Below, in pieces: positions 44,945 through 54,655 of a stretch of 64,000 nucleotides of DNA. A program made the translations under genes and the position numbers. This stretch comes from Sphingobium lignivorans. Lineage in GTDB: Bacteria > Pseudomonadota > Alphaproteobacteria > Sphingomonadales > Sphingomonadaceae. Under the pieces are notes generated by a model. The model made no database searches. It saw only the letters and a program-made list of their open reading frames with translations, and had not been told where the DNA came from. The stretch covers positions 1,550,001 to 1,614,000 of the forward strand of contig NZ_JACHKA010000001.1 of assembly GCF_014203955.1 (NCBI RefSeq), written 5' to 3'. The number at the start of each line of letters is the position of its first letter. The stretch's first letter is position 1.

Positions 44945-46180
44945 ATGCTCTACAATGCTTATGAGATTCAGCGCAGCCTGCTGGCCAGCGCAAGCGCCAT
45001 GGCGACAGCCAGTGTCGAGCTGTTGCAGAATCCGGCCAATCCCTTCGCCTATTTCGGCGGGGGCCCGATGCTCGCGTCCGCCCTGGATGTCTTCGCTCAT
45101 GCGGCAGCGCCGCGCGGCAAGCCGGCCTTCGATCTCCCCACCACGGAGGTGAACGGCAAGACCGTCCCGGTGCGCGAGGTCGTCGAGGCACGCAAGACCT
45201 TCGGCCAGCTCAAGCATTTCATCCGCGAAGGGCATGAGACGGGCAGTCCCAAGGTGCTGATCGTCGCGCCCATGTCCGGCCATTTCGCGACTTTGCTGCG
45301 GGGCACGGTGGCACGCCTCATGCCTGCGCATGACGTCTACATCACCGATTGGCGGGACGCACGCAACGTGCCGCTGTCCCAAGGCGGTTTCGATCTCGAT
45401 GATTATGTCGACTATCTGATCGACTGGCTCGACCATATCGGACCGGGCGCGCACATGCTGGCTGTCTGCCAGCCGTCCGTGCCCTGTCTCGCCGCCGCGA
45501 GCCTCATGTCCGCTGCGGATCATCCGGCCCGGCCGCGCACGCTCACCATGATGGGTGGCCCCATCGACACGCGCCAGGGGCCGACGGCAGTCAATGAGCT
45601 CGCGCAGGAGCGGCCGCTGAGCTGGTTCCGGCAGAATGTGGTGGCCACGGTGCCCTTCAGCTATCCGGGCGCCGGGCGGAAAGTCTATCCGGGCTTCATG
45701 CAGCTTGCCGGCTTCATGTCGATGAATCTCGGCAATCACCTGATGAGCCACTGGCAGATGTTCCGGCATCTGGTGAAAGGTGACGAGGAAAGCGCCGAGG
45801 CGACCAAGCGCTTCTATGACGAATATCGCTCGGTGTGCGACATGACGGCGGAATTCTATCTCCAGACCGTCAACGAGGTGTTCAAGAAGCACAGCCTGCC
45901 CAAGGGCGAGTTCATGCATCGCGGTGCCGTCGTGGATACCGGCGCGATTCGGGACATCGCCCTGCTGGCCGTGGAAGGCGAGAATGACGATATCTCCGGC
46001 ATCGGCCAGACTGAAGCGGCCCTCCACATCACGCCCAATCTGCCTGACGCGATGAAGCAATATTATCTCGCCAGGGATGTTGGCCATTATGGCATCTTCA
46101 ATGGCTCGAAATGGCGCAATCGCATCGCACCCGTGGTGGAAGCGTGGATCGCGCAGCATGATCGGTCGACGCGCAACTGA
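44945..46180 (+). CDS. phaZ: intracellular polyhydroxyalkanoate depolymerase
   Basis: The 411-aa protein matches intracellular PHA depolymerases of the PhaZ1 type, alpha/beta hydrolases that release hydroxyalkanoate monomers from storage granules. The nucleophile region is AVCQPSVP (Cys about residue 175), since this branch uses Cys instead of Ser; the oxyanion-hole region is IVAPMSGHFATLLRG, and ITDWRDARNVPL and the C-terminal RDVGHYGIFNG carry other conserved parts. MLYNAYEIQRS is the usual N-terminus, so the ATG at 44945 is preferred to one 12 codons upstream; AGG lies 6-7 bases before it. Confidence 0.93.
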   Translation: MLYNAYEIQRSLLASASAMATASVELLQNPANPFAYFGGGPMLASALDVFAHAAAPRGKPAFDLPTTEVNGKTVPVREVVEARKTFGQLKHFIREGHETGSPKVLIVAPMSGHFATLLRGTVARLMPAHDVYITDWRDARNVPLSQGGFDLDDYVDYLIDWLDHIGPGAHMLAVCQPSVPCLAAASLMSAADHPARPRTLTMMGGPIDTRQGPTAVNELAQERPLSWFRQNVVATVPFSYPGAGRKVYPGFMQLAGFMSMNLGNHLMSHWQMFRHLVKGDEESAEATKRFYDEYRSVCDMTAEFYLQTVNEVFKKHSLPKGEFMHRGAVVDTGAIRDIALLAVEGENDDISGIGQTEAALHITPNLPDAMKQYYLARDVGHYGIFNGSKWRNRIAPVVEAWIAQHDRSTRN

Positions 46181-46204
46181 GGTGAGGGCCGTGAGACAAA
46201 GGGC

Positions 46205-47200
46205 ATGACGGGCGCGATCCGGCTTCATTCGGTGGCCGTGGAGCGTTTTCCCGTCGCCGGTGCATTCACCATCAGCCGGGGCGCCAAGACGTTCGTCGAT
46301 GTCGTCGTCTGTACCGTCACCGACGGGGTCCGAACCGGCCGGGGGGAAGGCACGGCAATCTATTATCATGGGGAGACCGCGCAGGGTTGCGCCGATGCGA
46401 TCCGTGCGGTTGCCACCGATCCGGCCGCGTTCGATCGCCACGCACTGCGAGGGCTGATGCCGCCGGGCGCAGCGCGCAATGCGCTGGATTGCGCGCTATG
46501 GGACATCGAGACGCGGCGCGAGGGCGCGCCGGTGTGGCAGCTTGCGGGGCTTCCTGAGCCTTCGCCAGTGCGCACGGCCTTCACCATCAGTCTCGACGAA
46601 CCCGACGTCATGGCCGCGGCAGCGGCACGCGCCGCGGCACGGGGCTTCTCGCTGCTCAAATGCAAGCTGACCGGCGAGGGTGATCTGGCGCGCATCGAGG
46701 CGGTGCGGCAAGGCGCGCCGGATGCCGATCTCATCGTTGATGCCAATGAGAGCTGGGCCGGAATGGACATTGCGGTGCAGGCCCGGGCGCTCGCCGACCG
46801 GGATGTATCGCTGATTGAACAGCCCCTGCCGGCGGAACATGATTCCGCCTTGGCGGGGCTTTCGCTGGCGGTGCCGATTTGCGCCGACGAGAGCTGCCAG
46901 AGCCTTGCCGATATCGAGGGTCTGGGTGCTTATCAGGCCATCAACATCAAGCTGGACAAGGGCGGAGGCCTGACGGAAGCGCTGGCGATGGCAAAGGCCG
47001 CGCGCGACCATGGCCAGCACGTCATGGTCGGCTGCATGCTGGGCACCTCGCTGGGCATCGCGCCGGCCTTTCTGCTGGCGGGATCAGCGAGCTGGGTCGA
47101 TCTGGATGGCGCGCTGCTGCTGGCGCGGGATCGCGACGAAGGATTGATCGTTTCGGACGGAATGCTCCAGCCGGGCCGTTTGTGGGGGACGGGACAATAA
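46205..47200 (+). CDS. dipeptide epimerase (enolase superfamily)
   Basis: The 331-aa protein is a muconate-lactonising-type enolase-superfamily member close to L-Ala-D/L-Glu epimerase. Catalytic LLKCKLTGEGD (KxK) lies near residue 160, metal ligands in LIVDANESW, SLIEQPLP and ICADESCQS, and the second base Lys in NIKLDKGGGL. These enzymes epimerise murein-derived dipeptides so they can be broken down, which fits the amgK/murU recycling genes in this window. It lies 24 bp after the PHA depolymerase gene. Exact dipeptide specificity is uncertain. Confidence 0.9.
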   Translation: MTGAIRLHSVAVERFPVAGAFTISRGAKTFVDVVVCTVTDGVRTGRGEGTAIYYHGETAQGCADAIRAVATDPAAFDRHALRGLMPPGAARNALDCALWDIETRREGAPVWQLAGLPEPSPVRTAFTISLDEPDVMAAAAARAAARGFSLLKCKLTGEGDLARIEAVRQGAPDADLIVDANESWAGMDIAVQARALADRDVSLIEQPLPAEHDSALAGLSLAVPICADESCQSLADIEGLGAYQAINIKLDKGGGLTEALAMAKAARDHGQHVMVGCMLGTSLGIAPAFLLAGSASWVDLDGALLLARDRDEGLIVSDGMLQPGRLWGTGQ

Positions 47201-47310
47201 TTAAAGATTTACCAGCTTGACTTAAGTCATCCTGATCGGTCACTCGAATGGCTGATCCGGAATTTGGGGCATGGAACCGGACCCTTTGGTCATATCTGAG
47301 GAGATGTTGC

Positions 47311-47685
47311 GTGCGCTTTGCACGAATTCTCGCGCTGCTGCTCGTTGCTGCCACCCTGGGCATCTGCGGCTATTATCTCTGGAGAATGCCCTTTGCCTGG
47401 TTTCACCTTCCGCCCGCGATCATCGGCGTCCTGATGAGCGTCTATTTCTGGCGCAGGGCTCCCAAGCGGAAGAAGGCGCGGCGCGCCGCGGCGCTTGCGA
47501 GCTGCGCAGTGGTACCGTTCATCGGCGCCAGCGCCGTCATCAGCCTCTTTACCTCGCCTCTACCCGTCTGGCCGGTTTTCATGACGCTGACCGCGCTCTC
47601 CATCCTGGTCGCCATCGTCGCGTTGACGCGGATCGAGCGCAAGCAGGCGCACATCTGGGCGGACTATTATCAGGACGTCGCCTGA
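47311..47685 (+). CDS. hypothetical membrane protein
   Basis: The 124-aa protein has four predicted membrane helices (ILALLLVAATLGICGYYL, FHLPPAIIGVLMSVYFW, ALASCAVVPFIGASAVISLF, WPVFMTLTALSILVAIVAL) separated by short basic loops. GTG at 47311 is preferred, as GAGGAG lies 7 bases upstream; the open frame reaches 21 codons further. It overlaps the convergent channel gene by 16 bp at its 3' end. I do not recognise the family. Confidence 0.65.
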   Translation: MRFARILALLLVAATLGICGYYLWRMPFAWFHLPPAIIGVLMSVYFWRRAPKRKKARRAAALASCAVVPFIGASAVISLFTSPLPVWPVFMTLTALSILVAIVALTRIERKQAHIWADYYQDVA

Positions 47686-48833
47686 GGCGAGGTCTGAACC
47701 GGCGGGGCGGTTCCGCCCCAGTCGGCGGGATAAGGCATGATCATGCGGCCGTCCGGAGCCGCCGTGAAGGTCGTCTGCGTCGGATAAGCGAACTCGACCC
47801 CGCCTTCATTGAAGCGCCGCAGGATGGCGAGCCCGATCCGGTGCCGGATGCCGTAGATCTCGTCCCAGTCCGTCGAAAACACATCGAACTCGACTTCGAA
47901 ATCCAGTGAGCTGGCGCCGAAGCCGATGAAGCCCGCGCGCACGAAGACGCCGCCATTGGCTTCGACCAGTTCGCGCATGAGGACGGGGATACCCTCTGCG
48001 ACCTCTGGTGCGGTTTGGTAAATGACGCCGACGGCAAATTTCAAGCGCCGACGGTCAAGACCGGAATAAGCGGTGATTTCCTTGCCCAGCAACTGGGCAT
48101 TGGAAACCACGATCCGTTCGCCGGTGACGGCGCGCAGCCGGGTGGACTTGAGGCCGATGCGCTCCACCGTGGCTGTCTGGCTGCCGAAGTTGATGGCATC
48201 GCCCACCTTGAAGGGCTGGTCGAAGATGATCGAGAGCGAGGCGAAGAGATCCGAGAAAATGCCCTGCGCGGCAAGGCCGATGGCGATACCGCCGATGCCC
48301 AGGCCTGCGACAAGGCCGGTCACGTTGACGCCGAGATTGTCCAGCACCACGATGATCGCAACGGCGAAGACCGCCACCGAGACGAGCACCTTGATGAGGC
48401 CGGAGGCATTGGCAAGGGCCTCACTGCCGCCCATCTCCGGGTTCGAGCGAAGGCGGATCAGGCCCAGGACGATCTGGCGCACCCAGATCGCGACCTGCCA
48501 CGCGGTCACGACAGTGAAGAGGAAGCCTATCGTCCGGAACAGCGTCGGGGGCGGATCGGCATAACCCACCACCAGACGCGCCGCGACGAGCAGCATGAAG
48601 ACATGGCCCGTGCGCGCCGCCGCTTCTTCAAGAACACTCATGAAAGGCGCGCTCTTGGCACCGCGCGCGAAGATGCGGATGAGCAGGCCTTTCAGCAGCC
48701 CAAGCAGCAGATAGATAACCAGCCCGGCCGCCGACGCGATGAGAATCTCGCTCCAGTTGAGCGATACCCAGTCCCATGCCTGGTCCATCGTATCGACGGG
48801 ATTTCGGGCGGACGCTGGAGAGGAAGCGGACAT
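47670..48833 (-). CDS. MscS-family mechanosensitive ion channel (second)
   Basis: The 387-aa protein is a small-conductance channel: two or three N-terminal helices, a pore helix with VTGLVAGLGIGGIAIGLAAQGIFSD, then the beta domain (SIIFDQPFKVGDAI, SNAQLLGKEI) and a C-terminal alpha/beta domain. Its order and length resemble the plant/YbdG branch rather than E. coli MscS. It releases solutes upon hypo-osmotic shock. It is followed on the same strand by ubiG in the opposite order, and lies close to no osmolyte gene. Confidence 0.9.
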   Translation of the reverse strand: MSASSPASARNPVDTMDQAWDWVSLNWSEILIASAAGLVIYLLLGLLKGLLIRIFARGAKSAPFMSVLEEAAARTGHVFMLLVAARLVVGYADPPPTLFRTIGFLFTVVTAWQVAIWVRQIVLGLIRLRSNPEMGGSEALANASGLIKVLVSVAVFAVAIIVVLDNLGVNVTGLVAGLGIGGIAIGLAAQGIFSDLFASLSIIFDQPFKVGDAINFGSQTATVERIGLKSTRLRAVTGERIVVSNAQLLGKEITAYSGLDRRRLKFAVGVIYQTAPEVAEGIPVLMRELVEANGGVFVRAGFIGFGASSLDFEVEFDVFSTDWDEIYGIRHRIGLAILRRFNEGGVEFAYPTQTTFTAAPDGRMIMPYPADWGGTAPPVQTSPQATS

Positions 48834-48853
48834 GGTGGCGATATCCCGAATTA

Positions 48854-49594
48854 TCAGGCTGGAATCTGGGTAATCGCCAGAATGTAATTCAGTGCCAGAT
48901 TGTCGCTCAAAACGAAGCCGTATCGGGGATCGGCGAGCAAGCCCTTGCGGTCCACGACCTGCAGCCCCTGCGCCGCGAGCTGGGTTTCCATCTCGTCGGG
49001 CGTGATAAACCGCGACCAGTCATGCGTGCCCCGGGGGATGGTGCCCAGTCCTTCCGCCAGTGAAACGATGAGCAGGCGGGAGAGGGGCGTGCGATTGGGC
49101 GTCGAGAGAATCAGCAGGCCATCGGGCTTGAGCAGGCGCGCGATGGCGGCCAGGAAGAGGGCCGGGTCGCTGACATGCTCGATGACTTCGAGCGTGGTGA
49201 TGAGATCATAGCGCGGCTCGGCGAGCGTCTCGACGCCACAGGCCCGATAGTCGATGGCGAGGCCCATGGCATCGGCATGCGCGCGGGCAACGGCGATGTT
49301 TTCCGGCGCCGCGTCGATTGCCGTGACCGCTGCGCCCATACGTGCGAGCGGTTCGGCGACGAGGCCGGCGCCGCAGCCGATGTCCAGCGCGCGCTTGCCG
49401 GCAAGGGGCCGCAGTGTTGCGCTGTCGCCATGCCAATGCCGGTCGATCGCCTCCCGAATATAGCCCAGCCGGGCCGGACCGAGCTTGTGCAGCATGGCGC
49501 TGCCACCTTCGGGATCCCACCAGTCGGCGGCCTGGGCGCCGAAATGCGCCGCTTCCCTGGGGTCGATCGTCCCTGCTTGCGCGTCGCTTGCCAT
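48854..49594 (-). CDS. ubiG: ubiquinone biosynthesis O-methyltransferase UbiG
   Basis: The 246-aa protein is a class I SAM methyltransferase acting in two O-methylation steps of ubiquinone synthesis. The N-terminal AHFGAQAADWWDPEGGSAMLHKLGPARLGYI is diagnostic of UbiG, followed by the SAM motif ALDIGCGAGLVAEPLARMGA and the C-terminal GTHDWSRFITPDEMETQLAAQGL. Length fits the family. It is divergent from lysC with about 100 bp between. Confidence 0.96.
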   Translation of the reverse strand: MASDAQAGTIDPREAAHFGAQAADWWDPEGGSAMLHKLGPARLGYIREAIDRHWHGDSATLRPLAGKRALDIGCGAGLVAEPLARMGAAVTAIDAAPENIAVARAHADAMGLAIDYRACGVETLAEPRYDLITTLEVIEHVSDPALFLAAIARLLKPDGLLILSTPNRTPLSRLLIVSLAEGLGTIPRGTHDWSRFITPDEMETQLAAQGLQVVDRKGLLADPRYGFVLSDNLALNYILAITQIPA

Positions 49595-49697
49595 GACCTG
49601 TCCTGCTGACTAAGAGGGCGCCGGCTCGAAGCCGGCGAAACCAAAACGCCTGTTTTCCTGCCCCCTTGATAGTCGATGAAAGGTCCGCGGCAAGTCC

Positions 49698-50957
49698 ATG
49701 GCGCGAATTGTGATGAAATTTGGCGGCACGTCGATGGCCGGCATGGAACGCATCCGCAACGTCGCACTGCGCGTCAAGCACGAGGTCGGCCTTGGCAACG
49801 AGGTCGCGGTCGTGGTTTCCGCCATGGCGGGCGAGACGGACCGGCTTGTCGGCTTCTGCAAGGAAGCGAGCCCGCTCTACGACGAGGCCGAATATGACGT
49901 GGTCGTCGCTTCGGGCGAACAGGTCACGTCCGGCCTGCTGGCGATGACGCTCAAGGCGATCGGCGTGGACGCCAGGAGTTGGCTGGGCTGGCAGCTTCCC
50001 ATCCGCACGGTGGAAGCGCACAGCAAGGCACGGATCGACGACATCGAAACGCAGGCGCTTCTGCAGGCGATGGCAGCCGGACAGGTCGCGGTGATTCCCG
50101 GCTTCCAGGGCCAGATGGCGGATGGCCGCGTCTCCACCCTCGGCCGGGGCGGCTCGGATACCTCGGCTGTCGCCATCGCGGCCGCTGTGAAGGCTGAGAG
50201 ATGCGACATCTATACGGACGTGGATGGCGTCTACACGACCGATCCGCGCATCGTGAGCCGGGCCCGCAAGCTCAACAAGGTTACCTATGAGGAAATGCTG
50301 GAGCTGGCGAGCGTCGGCTCGAAAGTGCTGCAGACCCGCTCCGTCGCGCTCGCGATGAAGGAGAAGGTGCGCGTGCAGGTGCTCTCTTCGTTCGAGCAAC
50401 CCGGCAATGATCCCGAACCTGGCACGATGATCGTCAGCGAAGAAGAAATCGAGGAAAGCGACATGGAACGGCAGCTCATCACCGGCATCGCGCACGACAA
50501 GAACGAGGCCAAGATCATCGTGACCCGCGTGCCCGACAAGCCGGGCGCCGTGGCCAGCATCTTCCTGCCGCTTGCCGAGGCGAGCATCAATGTCGACATG
50601 ATCATCCAGAACGACAGCAAGGACAATGCGGAGACGGACGTCACCTTCACGGTGCCGCGCGCCGACCTTGCCCGCAGCGTCGACATCCTCGAGGCACGCA
50701 AGGAAAGCATCGGCTTCCGGCGCATCATCACGGACGCGGAGGTCGCGAAGATCAGCGTGGTGGGCGTAGGCATGCGCAGCCATGCCGGTGTCGCCGCGCT
50801 GATGTTCAAGACGCTGGCTGATCGCGGCATCAACATCGAGGCGATCTCGACGAGCGAGATCAAGGTCTCCGTGCTGATCGACGAGGACGAGACGGAACTG
50901 GCGGTCCGCGTGCTGCATACGGCTTATGGCCTGGACGGGGATCAGCCGGCGGGTTGA
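49698..50957 (+). CDS. lysC: aspartate kinase
   Basis: The 419-aa protein phosphorylates L-aspartate, the first step to lysine, threonine, methionine and diaminopimelate. It carries MARIVMKFGGTSMAG at the start, VVVSAMAGETDRL, and GRGGSDTSAVAIAAAV, CDIYTDVDGVYTTDP in the kinase domain, then two ACT domains in the C-terminal third (PGAVASIFLPLAEASINVDM and HAGVAALMFKTLADRGIN), as in feedback-regulated alpha-subunits. The first methionine is the family start. Confidence 0.97.
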   Translation: MARIVMKFGGTSMAGMERIRNVALRVKHEVGLGNEVAVVVSAMAGETDRLVGFCKEASPLYDEAEYDVVVASGEQVTSGLLAMTLKAIGVDARSWLGWQLPIRTVEAHSKARIDDIETQALLQAMAAGQVAVIPGFQGQMADGRVSTLGRGGSDTSAVAIAAAVKAERCDIYTDVDGVYTTDPRIVSRARKLNKVTYEEMLELASVGSKVLQTRSVALAMKEKVRVQVLSSFEQPGNDPEPGTMIVSEEEIEESDMERQLITGIAHDKNEAKIIVTRVPDKPGAVASIFLPLAEASINVDMIIQNDSKDNAETDVTFTVPRADLARSVDILEARKESIGFRRIITDAEVAKISVVGVGMRSHAGVAALMFKTLADRGINIEAISTSEIKVSVLIDEDETELAVRVLHTAYGLDGDQPAG

Positions 50958-51124
50958 GCCGCCGCTGACATTGTGGCTGAATGCCGGATGCGGGAAACCC
51001 CCGCCCGCCAACGCACCAGCCTGTATCGGCTCGGCTTGTGTCGAGACGTCGCCGGCGGCAAGACGCTGTGGGGCGAAGAATGCGTGCCGGAGCGCACTGG
51101 ATAGAAAGAGAACAGGGGGTTTCC

Positions 51125-52138
51125 TTGACCGTTGATCGACTGGCCGCCCTGATGGCACGCGGCGCGGAATTTCTGGGCAGCGAGACTGCAATCATTTGCG
51201 GCGCGATGAGCTGGGTGTCCGAGCGGCATCTGGTCTCCGCCGTCAGCAATGCCGGCGGCTTTGGCCTGATCGCCTGCGGCGCGATGACGCCCGAATTGCT
51301 GGATGCCGAGATCGCGGCCGCCCGCGCGCTCACGGATAGGCCCTTCGGCGTCAATCTCATCACCATGCACCCGCAGCTTTTCGACCTGATCGCGGTTTGC
51401 GCGAAACATGGGGTGGGCCATGTGGTCCTTGCCGGCGGCCTGCCGCCCAAGGGCAGCATCGAGGCGATCAAGGAATGGGGGGCGAAGGTCATCTGCTTCG
51501 CGCCGGCGCTGGCGCTGGCCAGGAAGCTGCACCGCTCGGGTGTCGATGCTCTGGTGATCGAGGGCATGGAGGCCGGGGGGCATATCGGACCCGTGGCGAC
51601 CGGCGTCCTTGCACAGGAGATCCTGCCGGTGCTCGCCGGGGAACTGCCGATCTTCGTCGCTGGCGGCATCGGTCATGGCGAGGCGATCGCGGCCTATCTG
51701 GAAATGGGGGCGGCCGGCGTCCAACTCGGCACGCGCTTCGCCTGCGCCGCCGAGAGCATCGCGCATCCGAACTTCAAGAAGGCGTTTTTCCGTGCCTCAG
51801 CGCGTGACGCGGTGGCCAGCGTACAGATCGACCCGCGCCTGCCGGTCATTCCCGTGCGCGCCTTGCGGAATGCGGGAAGCGAGGCGTTCACTGCAAAGCA
51901 GCGCGAAGTCGCGCAATTGCTTGATGACGGCAAGGTCGACATGGGTGCGGCGCAGCTTCAGATCGAGCATTACTGGGCCGGCGCACTACGCCGGGCAGTG
52001 ATCGATGGGGACGTGGAGAATGGCTCGCTGATGGCGGGGCAATCGGTGGGCATGGTGACAAAGGAAGAGCCCGTTGCCGACATCATCGCCGCCCTGATGG
52101 CCGAGGCGCGCGCGGCGCTGGCTCGTCGCGCTGCCTGA
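51125..52138 (+). CDS. nitronate monooxygenase-like FMN protein
   Basis: The 337-aa protein is a TIM-barrel flavoprotein of the nitronate monooxygenase / FabK-like group: IICGAMSWVSERHLVSAVSNAGG near residue 24, FGVNLITMHPQ, GGLPPKGSIEAI, the FMN-binding EGMEAGGHIGP and IFVAGGIGHGEAIAAYLEMGAAGVQLGTRF. The TTG start with AGGGGG just upstream is preferred to starts further back, which would add an Arg-rich tail. It oxidises nitronates or reduces enoyl groups; which of the two applies is not visible. The family member seen here is common in alphaproteobacteria. Confidence 0.88.
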   Translation: MTVDRLAALMARGAEFLGSETAIICGAMSWVSERHLVSAVSNAGGFGLIACGAMTPELLDAEIAAARALTDRPFGVNLITMHPQLFDLIAVCAKHGVGHVVLAGGLPPKGSIEAIKEWGAKVICFAPALALARKLHRSGVDALVIEGMEAGGHIGPVATGVLAQEILPVLAGELPIFVAGGIGHGEAIAAYLEMGAAGVQLGTRFACAAESIAHPNFKKAFFRASARDAVASVQIDPRLPVIPVRALRNAGSEAFTAKQREVAQLLDDGKVDMGAAQLQIEHYWAGALRRAVIDGDVENGSLMAGQSVGMVTKEEPVADIIAALMAEARAALARRAA

Positions 52139-52300
52139 TCCTTACGACGCGGCCGACCGGGGCGATGCTCAGGGAAATGGCGTCTCCTCCGATAAAAACT
52201 TCGGGGTGAGCGATTGCGTTCAGAAGACGCGCCCGGCCATGCGTTTGTTCCCGCCCTTCGTCCATGCCTTGTCTCGCGCGGGATTGGCTCGTAATCCAGC

Positions 52301-54655
52301 TTGGTGACTTCGCTTCCACCGCTTACACTGGCCATTGCCGGAGCCGTCCTGGCCTTGTGGATGGCATTGTCGCTCTGGGCTCTCCTGACGGGACTCAGTC
52401 TGCGCCGGTCGTCCCGGCAGGCGCGGGGGCAGGCCGACCGGCTGGCGGACCTCCTGCAATCGGCACCTGCGATTCCCATGCTCGTGCGATCGGACGGACG
52501 CATCGAAGCGCCTGATCGCCTTGCAAACTGGCTTGGGCGCACCACTGTTCCCGCCTTTCTCTCCGAGCTGGTGTCAGAGGAAGGTGGGCTCGAGCCGGAG
52601 CATTCCCGCTCGCTGGCTGCCGAGGTCAAGGCGGCCCAGCGCGGCGGACGCTCCTTCGTCCTGCCCATCCGGGCCCGCGGATCGAGCCGGACGCTGCTGG
52701 TGCGTGGAGGGCCGGCCGGTCCGGATCTCGCCAGCCCGGGCACGATCGTACTGTGGATCTTCGATGCGACCGAGAGCCAGTCCCAGATCGAGGAGTTGCG
52801 CAAACGCGTCGGCGATTATCGGGAAGCGCTGGAGGCATTGTCCGGCGTTATCGAGGCCGCGCCGATGCCGGTATGGCATCGCGGGGCCGACCAGCGCCTG
52901 AGCCTCGTCAACAGCGCATATGTCCGATCGGTCGACGGGGAGTCAGCACAGCAGGTGATCGAGCAGGGCATCGAGCTCGTCGAAGCGGTCGATGGCCTGT
53001 CCCCGAGCGCATCCGCCGCGCGCGCGGCCGATGCCAATGCGCCGACCGCACGCATGGTCCCCGTCACCATCGATGGCGAACGGCGGCTCATGCGGGTCGT
53101 GGATGTGCCGCTCGGCCCGGTCGGCGTTGCGGGCTATGCCATCGACATGCAGGAGCTGGAGGAAGCCAGAGCCGAGCTTCGCCACCTGGTGCAGGCCAAT
53201 CGGGACATGCTCGACAGGCTCTCCGCGGGGGTGGTACAGTTCGGTTCCAACCATCTCCTCCAGTTCTGCAACCAGCCTTTTCTGAGCATTTTCGGCCTCA
53301 GCCCGGAAATGGCAACTGCCGACACCCATTTCGACCGCGTGCTCGACGCGATGCGCGACGCGGGGCTGGTCCCAGAGACCGCTGATTTTCCAGCCTGGCG
53401 CAAGGAGAAGGGCGAATGGTTCCAGTCGCCCAATGCCCGTGAGGAGCATTGGCGGCTGCGCGATGGCGTGCATATGCGCGTCTATGCCCAGCCGCTCCCG
53501 GATGGCGGCCTGCTGCTGATCTTCGAGGATCGGACCGAGCATGTGCAGCTGTCGAGCGCGCGCGATACGCTGCTGCGCGTGCGTACCGCTACTCTGGACA
53601 ATCTGTTCGAAGCGATTGCCGTGTTCGCGGCCGATGGGCGCCTCCATCTCTGGAACAGTCGCTTCCGCCAAATATGGGCCGTGCAGGAAGTGTTGCTCGC
53701 CACCCATCCGCGCGTCGATGAGCTGATGTCGGCGCTGGCGGACCGGCTGGCGCGTCCGCAGCAATCGAGCCTCGTTCACCAGCTCATCCGGGCAGCGACC
53801 GTCGAGCGCCGCCAGCGGGGCGGACGCATCGCGTTCGCCGATGGACGCTATTTCGAGTTCGCGGCCATTCCGCTGCCAGACGGCAATGCGCTGTTCGTCA
53901 TGCTCGATATTTCGGACAGCCGCCGTATCGAGCAGGCGCTGCGCGACCGCAACGAAGCGCTCGAGGATGCCGATCGGGTGAAGACCGCTTTCGTGTCCAA
54001 CATGAGCTACGAATTGCGGACCCCGCTGACCTCGATTGCCGGCTTCGCGGAGATGATGCAGTCCGGCTATGCGGGAGAACTGACGCCCCAGGCGCGCGAA
54101 TATGTGGATGCGATCATCGCCAGCACCATGCGCCTCGCGCGCCTGATCGACAATGTGCTCGATCTTACGCAGGGCGCGGCGGGGGGCTTGCCGATCGAGC
54201 GCAAGCCGGTGGAGGTGGAACCGCTCGTGACGGGGCTTGCCGCTGCCTTCGAGGAGAAGGCGCAGGCGCGCGGCGTCACGATCGCGCTGGCGCTGCGGCC
54301 CAACCTGGGCACGATCGTCGGTGATGAACGGCGCATCCGGCAAGCCGTGGAGCATGTGGTTGATAATGCCGTGCGCTTCGTTCAGGACGGTGGGCGGGTG
54401 CTGATCCATGGCGAGGGCACGCACAAGAGCGTGCGCATCATCGTCTCGGATGACGGCCCCGGCATCGAATCCCGGCTGCAGGCCCGCCTGTTCGACAGCT
54501 TCGCGCGGTTCGGGCGCAATGCGGCCGGGGAGACTACGGGGCTCGGCCTGCCGCTCGTGCGCCAGTTCGTGGAATCCCATGGCGGCTCGGTGAGCCTGGT
54601 GTCGGAGCCGGGGCAAGGCACCATCGTCACGATCGAGCTGCCGCGTGGCGAATGA
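52301..54655 (+). CDS. divL: DivL-like PAS-domain histidine-kinase homologue with Tyr in the phosphorylation box
   Basis: The protein is up to 784 aa: an N-terminal membrane helix (LTLAIAGAVLALWMALSLWAL), then several PAS-like domains across ~residues 180-545, a dimerisation/phosphoacceptor domain, and a HATPase domain with N box EHVVDNAVRF, DDGPGIES and GLGLPLVRQF. The H box reads FVSNMSYELRTPL: Tyr (residue ~570) replaces the usual His. This is the signature of DivL, an essential cell-polarity regulator that binds DivK and controls CckA. The following tsaE-amgK-murU-addB-addA order is also as next to divL in other alphaproteobacteria. The start is uncertain (TTG at 52301 or GTG at 52304). 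Confidence 0.9.
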   Translation: MVTSLPPLTLAIAGAVLALWMALSLWALLTGLSLRRSSRQARGQADRLADLLQSAPAIPMLVRSDGRIEAPDRLANWLGRTTVPAFLSELVSEEGGLEPEHSRSLAAEVKAAQRGGRSFVLPIRARGSSRTLLVRGGPAGPDLASPGTIVLWIFDATESQSQIEELRKRVGDYREALEALSGVIEAAPMPVWHRGADQRLSLVNSAYVRSVDGESAQQVIEQGIELVEAVDGLSPSASAARAADANAPTARMVPVTIDGERRLMRVVDVPLGPVGVAGYAIDMQELEEARAELRHLVQANRDMLDRLSAGVVQFGSNHLLQFCNQPFLSIFGLSPEMATADTHFDRVLDAMRDAGLVPETADFPAWRKEKGEWFQSPNAREEHWRLRDGVHMRVYAQPLPDGGLLLIFEDRTEHVQLSSARDTLLRVRTATLDNLFEAIAVFAADGRLHLWNSRFRQIWAVQEVLLATHPRVDELMSALADRLARPQQSSLVHQLIRAATVERRQRGGRIAFADGRYFEFAAIPLPDGNALFVMLDISDSRRIEQALRDRNEALEDADRVKTAFVSNMSYELRTPLTSIAGFAEMMQSGYAGELTPQAREYVDAIIASTMRLARLIDNVLDLTQGAAGGLPIERKPVEVEPLVTGLAAAFEEKAQARGVTIALALRPNLGTIVGDERRIRQAVEHVVDNAVRFVQDGGRVLIHGEGTHKSVRIIVSDDGPGIESRLQARLFDSFARFGRNAAGETTGLGLPLVRQFVESHGGSVSLVSEPGQGTIVTIELPRGE

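Noticed and set aside
44744-46441. 565-codon open frame antisense to phaZ
   Set aside because: It opposes the intracellular PHA depolymerase, which has conserved active-site motifs; the antisense product has none.
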